Source of the DNA: Promethearchaeota archaeon
Lineage (GTDB): Archaea; Asgardarchaeota; Lokiarchaeia; Sigyniarchaeales; SOKP01
DNA length: 8,086 bases
Direction: 5' to 3'
Assembly: GCA_019894815.1 (NCBI GenBank)
Contig: JAGXNU010000092.1
Span: 1 to 8,086, forward strand
Under the pieces are notes generated by a model. That model worked only from the letters and a program-made list of their open reading frames with translations, did no database searches and was not told where the DNA came from. The translations under genes were made by a program, and so were the position numbers. Position 1 is the first letter of the stretch. Every line of letters begins with the position of its first letter. Shown piece after piece: positions 1-6,596 of this stretch.

Positions 1-1
1 A

Positions 2-451
2 GATGTAAGTGAAGAAATAGCGATTTGTGAGCATTTAAAGAATTGCGTATTTCCCAACTTCAAAAGCTTCGTAACCTATAATGGAAGGACATTTGACGTA
101 CCCTACATGGCTAGAAGGTTCATATATTACTATAATAGCAATCCAATGATCAAAGAAAAAGACAAACTTTACGATTCAGTTAACACAATTTATCACCTTA
201 TTGATTTATATCACAATTGTCGGAGGAAATTTAAAGGGCTCTATGAAAAATATAATCTTACGAATATGGAAGAAAAACTATTAAATTTAAAAAGAGAAAA
301 CGAACTACCCAGTGGTTTAGTAGGTTTGTGCTACAAAAAGTATTTAGAAGATCCTCTAAGATATGTGGGTTTAGTAAAAGAGGTTATTGAGCACAATTAT
401 TGGGATATTTATTCTATGCCTTTGATTCTTCAAAAACTATTAGAAGATTAA
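2..451 (+). CDS. YprB-type RNase H-like 3'-5' exonuclease domain protein, 5'-truncated by window edge
   Basis: The reading frame is open from base 2, so the gene begins left of the window. The first ATG, at 107, lies inside a conserved motif and is not the start. About 149 codons are visible. They match the C-terminal half of the YprB/RNase_H_2 (DnaQ-like) exonuclease fold. Codons 25-32 read TYNGRTFD, a classic Exo II-like block whose acidic residue is D32. Next comes the HLIDLYHNCRRKF segment (H-x-DL-x5-R pattern). The helical LNLKRENELPSG stretch corresponds to the family's LE...R..D.PGS segment, and EHNYWDIYSM (H131 and D135 in this count) is the terminal Exo III-like H-x3-D motif. The protein ends soon after this domain, with no TPR tail. 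Family members are metal-dependent nucleases of uncertain substrate. The first catalytic motif (DxE) must lie outside the window. Family assignment is good; biological role is unknown. Confidence 0.8.
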   Translation, partial: DVSEEIAICEHLKNCVFPNFKSFVTYNGRTFDVPYMARRFIYYYNSNPMIKEKDKLYDSVNTIYHLIDLYHNCRRKFKGLYEKYNLTNMEEKLLNLKRENELPSGLVGLCYKKYLEDPLRYVGLVKEVIEHNYWDIYSMPLILQKLLED

Positions 452-452
452 T

Positions 453-466
453 TTTATATATTTATA
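453..466 (+). promoter_or_regulatory. TATA-like promoter element of the methyltransferase gene
   Basis: The run tttatatatttata is centred about 25 bases before the ATG at 484, and no Shine-Dalgarno motif lies between. This is the geometry of an archaeal TATA box driving a leaderless mRNA. It sits directly after the stop codon of the upstream exonuclease gene, so the methyltransferase probably has its own promoter. In AT-rich DNA such matches also arise by chance. Confidence 0.5.
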
Positions 467-483
467 GAAATTGAACATTATAA

Positions 484-1128
484 ATGGATAAAAAATTAGA
501 CATTATTTCGTTAAACAAAAAGGCTTGGAATAATGTCGCAAAAAAGTACAATAATGCGCAGTACAGTAAATTGAACCCCGCAATTGAATTTTTTTGCAGA
601 GAACTCCCTAAAAGGGGTTCTATTCTAGATATAGGTTCTGGAACTGGCTTACCCTTTGCTAAACTGTTTTTAGAAAAAGGTTTTGATTACTTAGGCGTCG
701 ATATCTCATCACGAATGATCAAAATCGCGCGAAAAAATGTGCCATCAGCTAAATTCAAGGAAAAATCGATGACGGATTTAAATTGCAATAGAGAATTTGA
801 TGGTGTTTTTTCACATTATACCATGCTTCTACTTAATCCCGATATGTTTAAAGATGTAGCAAGAAGAGTCGTTAAATCTCTAAAAAGGAATGGTTTATTC
901 TATCTTTCATTAAATGAACCTAAAGTGAAGGATGCAGATTTGGATGAGGATGTGATTTGTGAAATTATGGGAGAAATCATGTATTCTCGTGCCTATACTG
1001 AAGAAGAAATTCTAGATGTATTTACTCCTCTGGAAGTAAAAAAACTCCAAATTTATCGTGAAACACAAAATTCCGAGGAATTTGGAATTGAATATATGCT
1101 TGTCTTTGTTTTTCAAAAAATAGGATAA
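484..1128 (+). CDS. class I SAM-dependent methyltransferase (substrate unknown)
   Basis: This 214-residue protein has a Rossmann-type methyltransferase core. Motif I, ILDIGSGTGLPFA (residues 47-59), is the glycine-rich SAM-binding loop. GVDISSRMIKIARK (71-84) gives the acidic residue D73 expected to bind the SAM ribose. FDGVFSHYTMLLL (105-117) corresponds to motif IV, and the KSLKRNGLFYLSL segment that follows is the post-motif strand of Methyltransf_11/25 families. The N-terminal KKAWNNVAKKYN is the W-x3-A-x2-Y helix common in small-molecule methyltransferases of this type. An acidic insertion (DADLDEDVICEIMGEIM) precedes the last strands and may form the substrate lid. There are no membrane segments. 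Nothing in the sequence identifies the acceptor. It lies 32 bases after the exonuclease and 56 before the kinase, with its own TATA-like element, so operon membership is uncertain. Confidence 0.85.
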   Translation: MDKKLDIISLNKKAWNNVAKKYNNAQYSKLNPAIEFFCRELPKRGSILDIGSGTGLPFAKLFLEKGFDYLGVDISSRMIKIARKNVPSAKFKEKSMTDLNCNREFDGVFSHYTMLLLNPDMFKDVARRVVKSLKRNGLFYLSLNEPKVKDADLDEDVICEIMGEIMYSRAYTEEEILDVFTPLEVKKLQIYRETQNSEEFGIEYMLVFVFQKIG

Positions 1129-1145
1129 ACTTTGCAAGAATTCTC

Positions 1146-1163
1146 TTTATTAAATTTATTAAA
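1146..1163 (+). promoter_or_regulatory. tandem TATA-like promoter element of the kinase-rli1 unit
   Basis: Two exact adjacent copies of tttattaaa (1146-1154 and 1155-1163) precede the kinase gene. The centre of the second copy is about 26 bases before the ATG at 1185, matching a leaderless start. The first copy would place initiation about 9 bases earlier. No Shine-Dalgarno sequence is present. Whether one or both copies bind TBP cannot be read from the sequence. Confidence 0.45.
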
Positions 1164-1184
1164 TGAAGAAGAATAACATTATTT

Positions 1185-2369
1185 ATGCATAGGAAGCTCA
1201 ATAGCTACGATGTGACTTTAGAAACTCTTGAAACATTAAAAAAAAAGTTAAACTCATTTGAATCTGCTGTAATTAATAAAACTTGCTTTTTAGGATTTGA
1301 TGGATACGTTGATTCTCTTTATTCTTTAGTTCAAAGTAGAAGTAGTGCAAAAAAATGGACAAGAATGAATACTATGAAATTATTTGGAGAATTATTAGTT
1401 AATGTGGCCGGAAGTTCTGCAAATATAGAGAGAGTTTTAAAAAAAAGAATTTTTGGCGGTTTTGCTCCAAATACTTCTAGGGCATTGAGCACTTTAGGAG
1501 TTAAAAACTTCTTAGTTGCTGCTTTAGGTATTCCAAATATAAACGATCTTTATATAGAACAAGAAGGAGTAGAATCAATATCGATTTCGAATCCCGGTCA
1601 AACTTTAGGTTTAGAGTTTGATGATGGAAAGGTTATGATAACAGACTTTGCACCGATATTAAATATTGACTGGATTACAATCCTCAAACATGTAAAACGG
1701 GAACATCTGATACAAATATTAGATCAGTCGGACATGATGGGTTTTGGACATTGGGCGCTAATACCGAATTTAAATGCAATATGGCATCATTTTTTGAAGG
1801 AGCTTTTTCCCTCCATATCGAATTTAAAGGATAAACTTTTTTTTGTTGATATTGCCGACATTAGAAAGCGTACAAAGCAAGATATTTTAGACCTAATAAT
1901 TATACTACGTAAAATAAATGAAAAAATTCCCGTCATGTTGAGCGTAAACGATCAAGAAGCTTATTTCCTCTCTAAATTTTTAGACAATATCAAAACCTTC
2001 GCTCCGTATCAAGAAAATTCAACCGATTATATTGACGGCGGAAAACGGCTTAATACAGAAATGAATTTATCTTATTTAGTAATTCATTCACCTCACTTCG
2101 CAACGATCTCTACTGTAGAAGATCATTATTGGATAACAGAAGGATTTACTTCAAAACCTAAATTTACAGTTGGTGCGGGCGATTATTTTCATTCGGGAAC
2201 AGTTTTAGCATTATCATGTGGGCTTACTCCTCCTGAAGCAATTCTCATGGGTAACGCTCTAACGGCTATTTTTGTAAGAACTGGAAAATCTCCAAACTTT
2301 AATCAATTATCTCAATTTATAAGTAGATATATGGAATTTATTGATAATGATAACCCTAATTTTCCTTAA
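1185..2369 (+). CDS. PfkB-family carbohydrate/nucleoside kinase, substrate unknown
   Basis: This 394-residue protein has the PfkB (ribokinase-like) signatures. FTVGAGDYFHSG (327-338) is the C-terminal signature, with the GAGD anion hole at 330-333 and D333 as expected catalytic base. LGFDGYVD (36-43) is the first-strand substrate-binding region, and GGFAPNTSRALSTLG (91-105) is the N-terminal GG...N...A..LG signature. Also visible are AGSSANIE (75-82), NPGQT (136-140), LEFDDGK (143-149) and VNDQEA (254-259), the usual N-x2-E-like position. The protein is longer than the roughly 300-330 residues typical of ribokinase or PfkB sugar kinases. The FDG-VD, AG-S-NIE and EFDDGK set resembles, from memory, a poorly characterised PfkB subgroup in bacteria rather than ribokinase or fructokinase. 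The ATG at 1185 is chosen because it follows the TATA-like repeat at leaderless spacing; an upstream ATG at 1163 is in another frame and stops after nine codons. The rli1 gene follows after 6 bases. Confidence 0.85.
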   Translation: MHRKLNSYDVTLETLETLKKKLNSFESAVINKTCFLGFDGYVDSLYSLVQSRSSAKKWTRMNTMKLFGELLVNVAGSSANIERVLKKRIFGGFAPNTSRALSTLGVKNFLVAALGIPNINDLYIEQEGVESISISNPGQTLGLEFDDGKVMITDFAPILNIDWITILKHVKREHLIQILDQSDMMGFGHWALIPNLNAIWHHFLKELFPSISNLKDKLFFVDIADIRKRTKQDILDLIIILRKINEKIPVMLSVNDQEAYFLSKFLDNIKTFAPYQENSTDYIDGGKRLNTEMNLSYLVIHSPHFATISTVEDHYWITEGFTSKPKFTVGAGDYFHSGTVLALSCGLTPPEAILMGNALTAIFVRTGKSPNFNQLSQFISRYMEFIDNDNPNFP

Positions 2370-2375
2370 AACACA

Positions 2376-4241
2376 ATGAAAAAAGTATATTTAGTTGATT
2401 ACGATTCTTGTAATATCCGGTTCTGTGGCCGCCAATGCATTAAGAAATGTCCCATAACACTTTCAAACGCAAGATTAAAACCAAGTCAGAAGAAGCAGGA
2501 AGTCCCAATTTGGGTTCAAAAATCTACAAATCAAATTAAAATAAATGACGAAAGTTGCTTGAAATGTGGTGTATGTGCCAATGTTTGCCCTGCAAAAGCA
2601 ATATATGTAAAAGGTATATTAGAAGAGCCAACTGAACTGATTCCTACTCATAAATATCCCAACCAAGAAGATTCAGAGGGTTTTCGTCTTTACAATTTGC
2701 CAACTCTAATCTCGGGAAAAGTTTCTGGATTATGTGGTCCAAACGGAATAGGAAAGACTACTGTCTTAAATATCATTTCAGGAAAGTTAAAACCAAATTT
2801 TGGAAATTCTAATTTAAAATCTAATCAAATTCAATGGAAAGATGTCATAAAAAAAGTAAAAGAAAGTGAAATGCGAAATCATTTCATAAACTTATCCCGA
2901 AATGATAGAAAAATTGCATATAAACAACAAGTTCTGCGCGTTTTGTTTGAAAAATATCAAGGAAAGAAAGTTATTGACATTTTAACTGCAGAAAATGAAG
3001 TAAGTTCATTATTTTCCAAGAAAATTAAAGAATACCTGGACATTAGTGCATTTGCTAACCGAATTTTAGAACAATGTTCTGGTGGAGAGTTGCAGAGATT
3101 TGCTATAGCTTCCGTTCTTATTAAAGAAGCAGATATTTACATTATTGATGAACCATGTACTTTTTTAGATGTACAAAAACGAATCAAATTAGCCCAACTA
3201 TTGCGTGAGCGTGTTCAAGGGTTTGGAAATGAGAAACAATGTTCTATATTAGTAGTTGAGCATGACTTAGCGATATTAGATTATCTTTCAGATATAGTCC
3301 AACTATTTTATGGCGTACCTCATCAATTTGGAATTATCTCAAGACCTTTAACAACAAAAAAGGGCATTAACGCATATTTAAATGGTTTTTTAAAGGCAGA
3401 AAACATAGAGTTTCGAGAAAAAGAATATGGCTTTAAACGCTCAACTAGCGGTCGGACATGGAGCAACGCGAAGATTTTTGCTCGTTATGGAAATATTTCA
3501 AAGACATTTGAGTCATTTCATTTATCTGTGAGCCCTGGAACGATTTACGCTTCTGAGATTTTAGGTATTGTTGGTGAAAATGGATGTGGTAAGTCTACAT
3601 TTGCAAAAATCCTCGCGGGTGAGCTCCAACCCGACTCTGGATCAAAATTTGAAGGAATTCAAGCTAATGTCTCTTACAAACCACAATACATCACTCAAGA
3701 ATCTTCTCAAACTGTAAGAGATTTCATCATAGAACGGGCCCTAACCTACAATTTTTCTGAAGAAATTTTACGGATATTATATAGACCTTTAGGTGTTGAT
3801 AAATTATTCGAATTACAAATATCAGCACTCTCAGGAGGTGAACTTCAGCGTGTGTTTATATGTTCTTGCCTTGCAAAGCGTGCAGACCTATATATTCTCG
3901 ATGAACCTTCAGCATATCTTGATGTAGAAGAACGGATTCATATAGGTCAAATAATTCGTACTATTACAAGAAGAAATAATGCTGTTGCTATTTGTATAGA
4001 ACATGATATTCAAATCGCTGATTCTTTAATTGACCGACTTCTCCTTTTCACTGGAAAACCAGGAGTTCATGGAATAACCATTGGGCCTCTAAATAAACGC
4101 GAAGGAATGAACCTCTTTCTGAAAGAAATTGATGTAACTTTCCGAAGGGATACCAAAACAGGTAGAGCTCGATTGAATAAAAAAGATTCTCAATTAGATA
4201 GAGCACAACGAATATCTGGACAATTATGGGGTGCGCATTAA
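2376..4241 (+). CDS. rli1: Rli1/ABCE1 ribosome-recycling ATPase, divergent form
   Basis: ABCE1/Rli1 is a soluble twin-ATPase iron-sulfur protein that splits ribosomal subunits after termination or stalling, working with aRF1 or Pelota. Domain order here is canonical. An N-terminal double [4Fe-4S] domain has eight cysteines (C12, C17, C21, C25; C61, C64, C67, C71). NBD1 has Walker A GPNGIGKTT (121-129), signature SGGELQR (235-241), Walker B with D258 and E259, and H-loop H296. NBD2 has Walker A GENGCGKST (400-408), signature SGGELQR (486-492), Walker B D509/E510 and H543. The tail EIDVTFRRDTKTGRARLNK is the family's conserved C-terminal hinge region. At 621 residues it is slightly longer than the usual 590-600. 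Oddities: a long spacer between the two cysteine clusters (35 residues between C25 and C61), an expanded Y-loop (Y94 to F103), Cys instead of Leu at the head of the NBD1 signature, DEPCTFLD instead of the usual DEPSSYLD, and YGVPHQFG instead of YG-x-PG-x-YG. It appears catalytically intact but may be a second copy. No Shine-Dalgarno precedes the ATG. Confidence 0.95.
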   Translation: MKKVYLVDYDSCNIRFCGRQCIKKCPITLSNARLKPSQKKQEVPIWVQKSTNQIKINDESCLKCGVCANVCPAKAIYVKGILEEPTELIPTHKYPNQEDSEGFRLYNLPTLISGKVSGLCGPNGIGKTTVLNIISGKLKPNFGNSNLKSNQIQWKDVIKKVKESEMRNHFINLSRNDRKIAYKQQVLRVLFEKYQGKKVIDILTAENEVSSLFSKKIKEYLDISAFANRILEQCSGGELQRFAIASVLIKEADIYIIDEPCTFLDVQKRIKLAQLLRERVQGFGNEKQCSILVVEHDLAILDYLSDIVQLFYGVPHQFGIISRPLTTKKGINAYLNGFLKAENIEFREKEYGFKRSTSGRTWSNAKIFARYGNISKTFESFHLSVSPGTIYASEILGIVGENGCGKSTFAKILAGELQPDSGSKFEGIQANVSYKPQYITQESSQTVRDFIIERALTYNFSEEILRILYRPLGVDKLFELQISALSGGELQRVFICSCLAKRADLYILDEPSAYLDVEERIHIGQIIRTITRRNNAVAICIEHDIQIADSLIDRLLLFTGKPGVHGITIGPLNKREGMNLFLKEIDVTFRRDTKTGRARLNKKDSQLDRAQRISGQLWGAH

Positions 4242-4253
4242 AAATATAAAATA
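4239..4253 (-). terminator. U-rich terminator of the SCP2 gene, overlapping the rli1 stop codon
   Basis: Read on the minus strand, tattttatattttta follows the SCP2 stop codon immediately. This is the kind of U-rich stretch that ends archaeal transcripts. It includes the rli1 stop codon on the other strand, so the 3' ends of the two mRNAs should abut or overlap. Confidence 0.4.
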
Positions 4254-4685
4254 TTAGATGTTTTGTAAAAAATCATTCAAAACGGAGGTTATTGCTTGAA
4301 GATCCATTAGAGCTTCACTACCACCATCAAAGCTGACATCTCCGGCTTCATGTGCTCCAGAAATTTCAATTGCTCCAAAAAGAATTCCTGTAAATGTATC
4401 CATATTGGTTGTAAAGGCTAATGACGGATTATCGACATTACTTTCTCCATAATCTACTTTTCCCTCTTTGAATTTAAGCCAAAATTTCTTGTTTTCATCT
4501 GATATGATTATTTGTCCTAAGAATTCCATATCTAACATGCCCATATCATCGAATTCTTCTCTTAATCCCGCATTTTCTGATGAGATCTGTTTATATATTT
4601 CAAAAAGTTTGAGACAATCTTCAGGCATGGCACTGCCATCGGATAATTTTAATTTAATCTCATTTAATAATTCGGTATTTACCAT
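4254..4685 (-). CDS. SCP2 sterol-carrier-domain (lipid-binding) protein
   Basis: This 143-residue cytosolic protein is an SCP2-fold protein (hydrophobic-tunnel lipid carrier). From about residue 50 it shows the family order: a beta hairpin (MEFLGQIIISDENKKFWLKF), a charged turn then KVDYG, the S-x-VDNPSLAFTTNMDTF strand-helix, an L-x-GAIEISGAHEAGDVSFDG stretch, and a closing helix (ALMDLQAITSVLNDFL). The first 45 residues are a charged helical extension that is not part of the usual core. Family members bind fatty acyl, sterol or isoprenoid lipids without catalysis; the ligand here is unknown. An in-frame TTG at 4694 would add three residues. The ATG at 4685 is preferred because it is a stronger codon and sits about 28 bases after a TATA-like element. 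The gene is divergent to the G3P dehydrogenase, which suggests a shared lipid context, and converges on rli1 with a 12-base gap. Confidence 0.8.
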   Translation of the reverse strand: MVNTELLNEIKLKLSDGSAMPEDCLKLFEIYKQISSENAGLREEFDDMGMLDMEFLGQIIISDENKKFWLKFKEGKVDYGESNVDNPSLAFTTNMDTFTGILFGAIEISGAHEAGDVSFDGGSEALMDLQAITSVLNDFLQNI

Positions 4686-4706
4686 TTTTATCAACTTTTA
4701 ATCTAG

Positions 4707-4720
4707 AAAAAATATAGATT
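4707..4720 (-). promoter_or_regulatory. TATA-like promoter element of the SCP2 gene
   Basis: The minus strand reads aatctatatttttt, centred about 28 bases before the ATG at 4685 with no Shine-Dalgarno in between. This fits a leaderless transcript. It occupies one side of the 110-base divergent region shared with the G3P dehydrogenase. Confidence 0.45.
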
Positions 4721-4761
4721 TCAACTATATCAATTTATTTATATCGATAATAGAAACATTA

Positions 4762-4778
4762 AGAAACCTTATTTAAAG
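4762..4778 (+). promoter_or_regulatory. BRE/TATA-like promoter element of the G3P dehydrogenase gene
   Basis: A purine-rich agaaacc segment (BRE-like) runs into ttatttaaa, centred about 23-25 bases before the ATG at 4796. No Shine-Dalgarno follows. This is the best-looking archaeal promoter in the window and faces away from the SCP2 promoter. No clear operator palindrome was seen between them. Confidence 0.5.
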
Positions 4779-4795
4779 TCCAGAATTTTCTAAAC

Positions 4796-6484
4796 ATGGT
4801 TAAAATGGAAGATTTAGAAAGCAAGTTTTTTGATCAAACTTGGAATATGAAGAACAGAAGTCAAATTATTAATCGATTAAAAGAAACCAATTATGATATA
4901 ATCATTATTGGCGGAGGTATTACTGGAGCAGGGATTGCAAGAGAGGCTTCTATGAGGAATTTAAAGGTAGTGCTTCTCGAAATGCAAGATTTTGCAGCGG
5001 GGACCTCATCGAGAAGCTCGAAATTAGCTCATGGTGGTATAAGATACCTCGGATTGGGTGATATCGATTTAGTAAAAGAAGCTACAAGGGAACGGAATTG
5101 GATGAGAGAACAATGCCCAACAGTTAGACCTATACCCTTTTTATTCATCCATATGGATGGAGGAAAATACAAAAAGAGAGACATAATTGGAGCTGTTAAA
5201 TTCTATGACTTTTTAAGTGATAAAGATTCAGAATTTAAAAATTATAAGCAACATCAATGGTATAAACCGGATGAAATCATCGAAATGGAGCCTGAATTTA
5301 TTAGAGAGGGAAATTTAGGTGGAGCCGTATATTATGATAATAATGTAGATGATGCTCGTTTAACAATTGAGACGATTAAAGAAGCTGTAATAAGAGGAGC
5401 AGATGCAATTAATTATTGTAAAGTCACGAGTTATAAAAAATCAAACGGAAAAATAATAGGCGTACATTGTAGAGATTTAGAGACATGTAGTGATCTTGAG
5501 ATTAAAGGTACTCTAGTAGTTAATGCAACAGGTATATGGACTGATACAATGATTGAAAATTACCCTGAAGATATACCAAAACCCCTCATTAGACCGACAA
5601 AGGGAGTTCATATCCAATTTAGACGAAAACACGTGAAAAATAATATGGCAACAATTATTCGTTCCATAACTGATGATAGAGCTTTTTTCGTTCTACCAAG
5701 GAATGAATTTACTCTAATTGGAACAACAGATACAGATTATACTAGTGATTTAGCTCATCCCTTTTGCACTAAAGAAGATGCTGATTACTTAATCGAATCT
5801 GTCAAACATTATTTCCCGAATGCTGAACTAGATTATAAAAACATCATCTCTACTTATGCTGGTATTAGACCATTAGTAATGCAAAAAGGGAAATCTGAGA
5901 GTGAAGTATCTAGAAATCATCTAATATTTTTCTCCCTTGATGGATTACTTACGATAACGGGAGGAAAGTTAACAACATGGAGAGCGATGGCTGAAGATCT
6001 GTTTGTAAAAATTGAAGAGAAAAAGCTTTTTGCAAATATCAAAAGAGAACCACACTTTAGTAGACAAAAATTCATCATCGGACTTAATAAAGAAGAGTGG
6101 TCAAAATATTTAGAACGCTCCGGTTTACAACTGGGAGAAGATATTACTGATCATCTTTATCAACAGTATGGAAAAGGAGCTTTAAAAATATTAGATATGA
6201 TTAAGAACGATAAATTGTTACTGGAAAAACTCATTGAAGAAAATAATTTCACCAAAGCAGAAATTTTATACACCTTACGTTATGAACTAACACCTCATTT
6301 AATTGACGTATTTTGTCGAAGAACTGAGATGGCTTTATGGATACATCATAAAAAAGCGTCAGAAGTAGCTGAAAAAGTGGCAAATATCATGCAAAAAGAA
6401 TATTCTTGGGATGATAACACTAAAACTAAAGAGATAAATCAATATTTAGAATACATTAACAAAACCGTTTCATTTATTCATTAA
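4796..6484 (+). CDS. glpA: FAD-dependent glycerol-3-phosphate dehydrogenase (GlpA/GlpD family)
   Basis: The enzyme oxidises sn-glycerol-3-phosphate to dihydroxyacetone phosphate with FAD, passing electrons to a quinone or other carrier at the membrane. The 562-residue protein has the N-terminal dinucleotide-binding motif IIIIGGGITGAGIARE (35-50), with VVLLEMQDFAAGTSS after it and the family hallmark SSKLAHGGIRYL (74-85). RPTKGVHI (266-273), STYAGIRPL (352-360) and ITGGKLTTWR (387-396) are the C-terminal FAD- and substrate-site blocks. Residues from about 420 match the alpha-helical DAO_C cap, ending RRTEMALW. No BFD-type [2Fe-2S] domain as in anaerobic GlpA is present, so the length fits the single-subunit GlpD/mitochondrial layout. 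No GlpB, GlpC, glycerol kinase or glycerol facilitator is adjacent. MVKM offers two starts (4796 and 4805); the first suits the TATA spacing. It is divergent to the SCP2 gene. Confidence 0.93.
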   Translation: MVKMEDLESKFFDQTWNMKNRSQIINRLKETNYDIIIIGGGITGAGIAREASMRNLKVVLLEMQDFAAGTSSRSSKLAHGGIRYLGLGDIDLVKEATRERNWMREQCPTVRPIPFLFIHMDGGKYKKRDIIGAVKFYDFLSDKDSEFKNYKQHQWYKPDEIIEMEPEFIREGNLGGAVYYDNNVDDARLTIETIKEAVIRGADAINYCKVTSYKKSNGKIIGVHCRDLETCSDLEIKGTLVVNATGIWTDTMIENYPEDIPKPLIRPTKGVHIQFRRKHVKNNMATIIRSITDDRAFFVLPRNEFTLIGTTDTDYTSDLAHPFCTKEDADYLIESVKHYFPNAELDYKNIISTYAGIRPLVMQKGKSESEVSRNHLIFFSLDGLLTITGGKLTTWRAMAEDLFVKIEEKKLFANIKREPHFSRQKFIIGLNKEEWSKYLERSGLQLGEDITDHLYQQYGKGALKILDMIKNDKLLLEKLIEENNFTKAEILYTLRYELTPHLIDVFCRRTEMALWIHHKKASEVAEKVANIMQKEYSWDDNTKTKEINQYLEYINKTVSFIH

Positions 6485-6502
6485 AACCTTATAAAATATT
6501 CT

Positions 6503-6530
6503 TTAAAACTATTTTTTAATTTCTGATTTT
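6503..6530 (+). terminator. U-rich transcription terminator after the G3P dehydrogenase
   Basis: After the stop at 6484 there are T tracts at 6512-6517 and across 6519-6530 (aatttctgatttt), without a convincing hairpin. This is the common archaeal oligo-T terminator style. The rest of the 133-base gap to 6617 is very AT-rich and holds only the promoter candidates for the next gene. Confidence 0.35.
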
Positions 6531-6578
6531 AAAAATTGGACTAGATATAATATAAATATTTAATTGGTGTTATTTATC

Positions 6579-6596
6579 ATAATAAAATATTAAATC
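6579..6596 (+). promoter_or_regulatory. TATA-like promoter of the membrane protein gene
   Basis: The sequence ataataaaatattaaatc is centred about 30 bases before the ATG at 6618. A second match, tataatataaatattt at 6546-6561, lies further up. A weak gtga (6608-6611), 6 bases before the ATG, could pair with the archaeal 16S 3' end. The gap is so AT-rich that the exact element cannot be fixed. Confidence 0.35.

Noticed and set aside
107..451. Reading the first gene as a complete 114-residue protein starting at the ATG at 107
   Set aside because: The frame is open upstream to base 2, and the upstream codons encode the conserved TYNGRTFD nuclease motif directly before this ATG, so the methionine is internal.
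1163..1192. Short nine-codon upstream ORF (ATG at 1163) overlapping the kinase start
   Set aside because: It overlaps the TATA-like repeat and would lie upstream of the likely leaderless transcript start, so it is unlikely to be transcribed with an initiation context.
4686..4694. TTG start at 4694 for the SCP2 gene
   Set aside because: It adds only three residues (MIK). The ATG at 4685 is a stronger codon at good distance from the TATA-like element. The TTG cannot be fully excluded.
4468..4701. 77-codon open frame on the + strand
   Set aside because: It is the complement of the SCP2 coding sequence, its product has low-complexity Ser/Asn composition and no family features; a shadow of the real gene.
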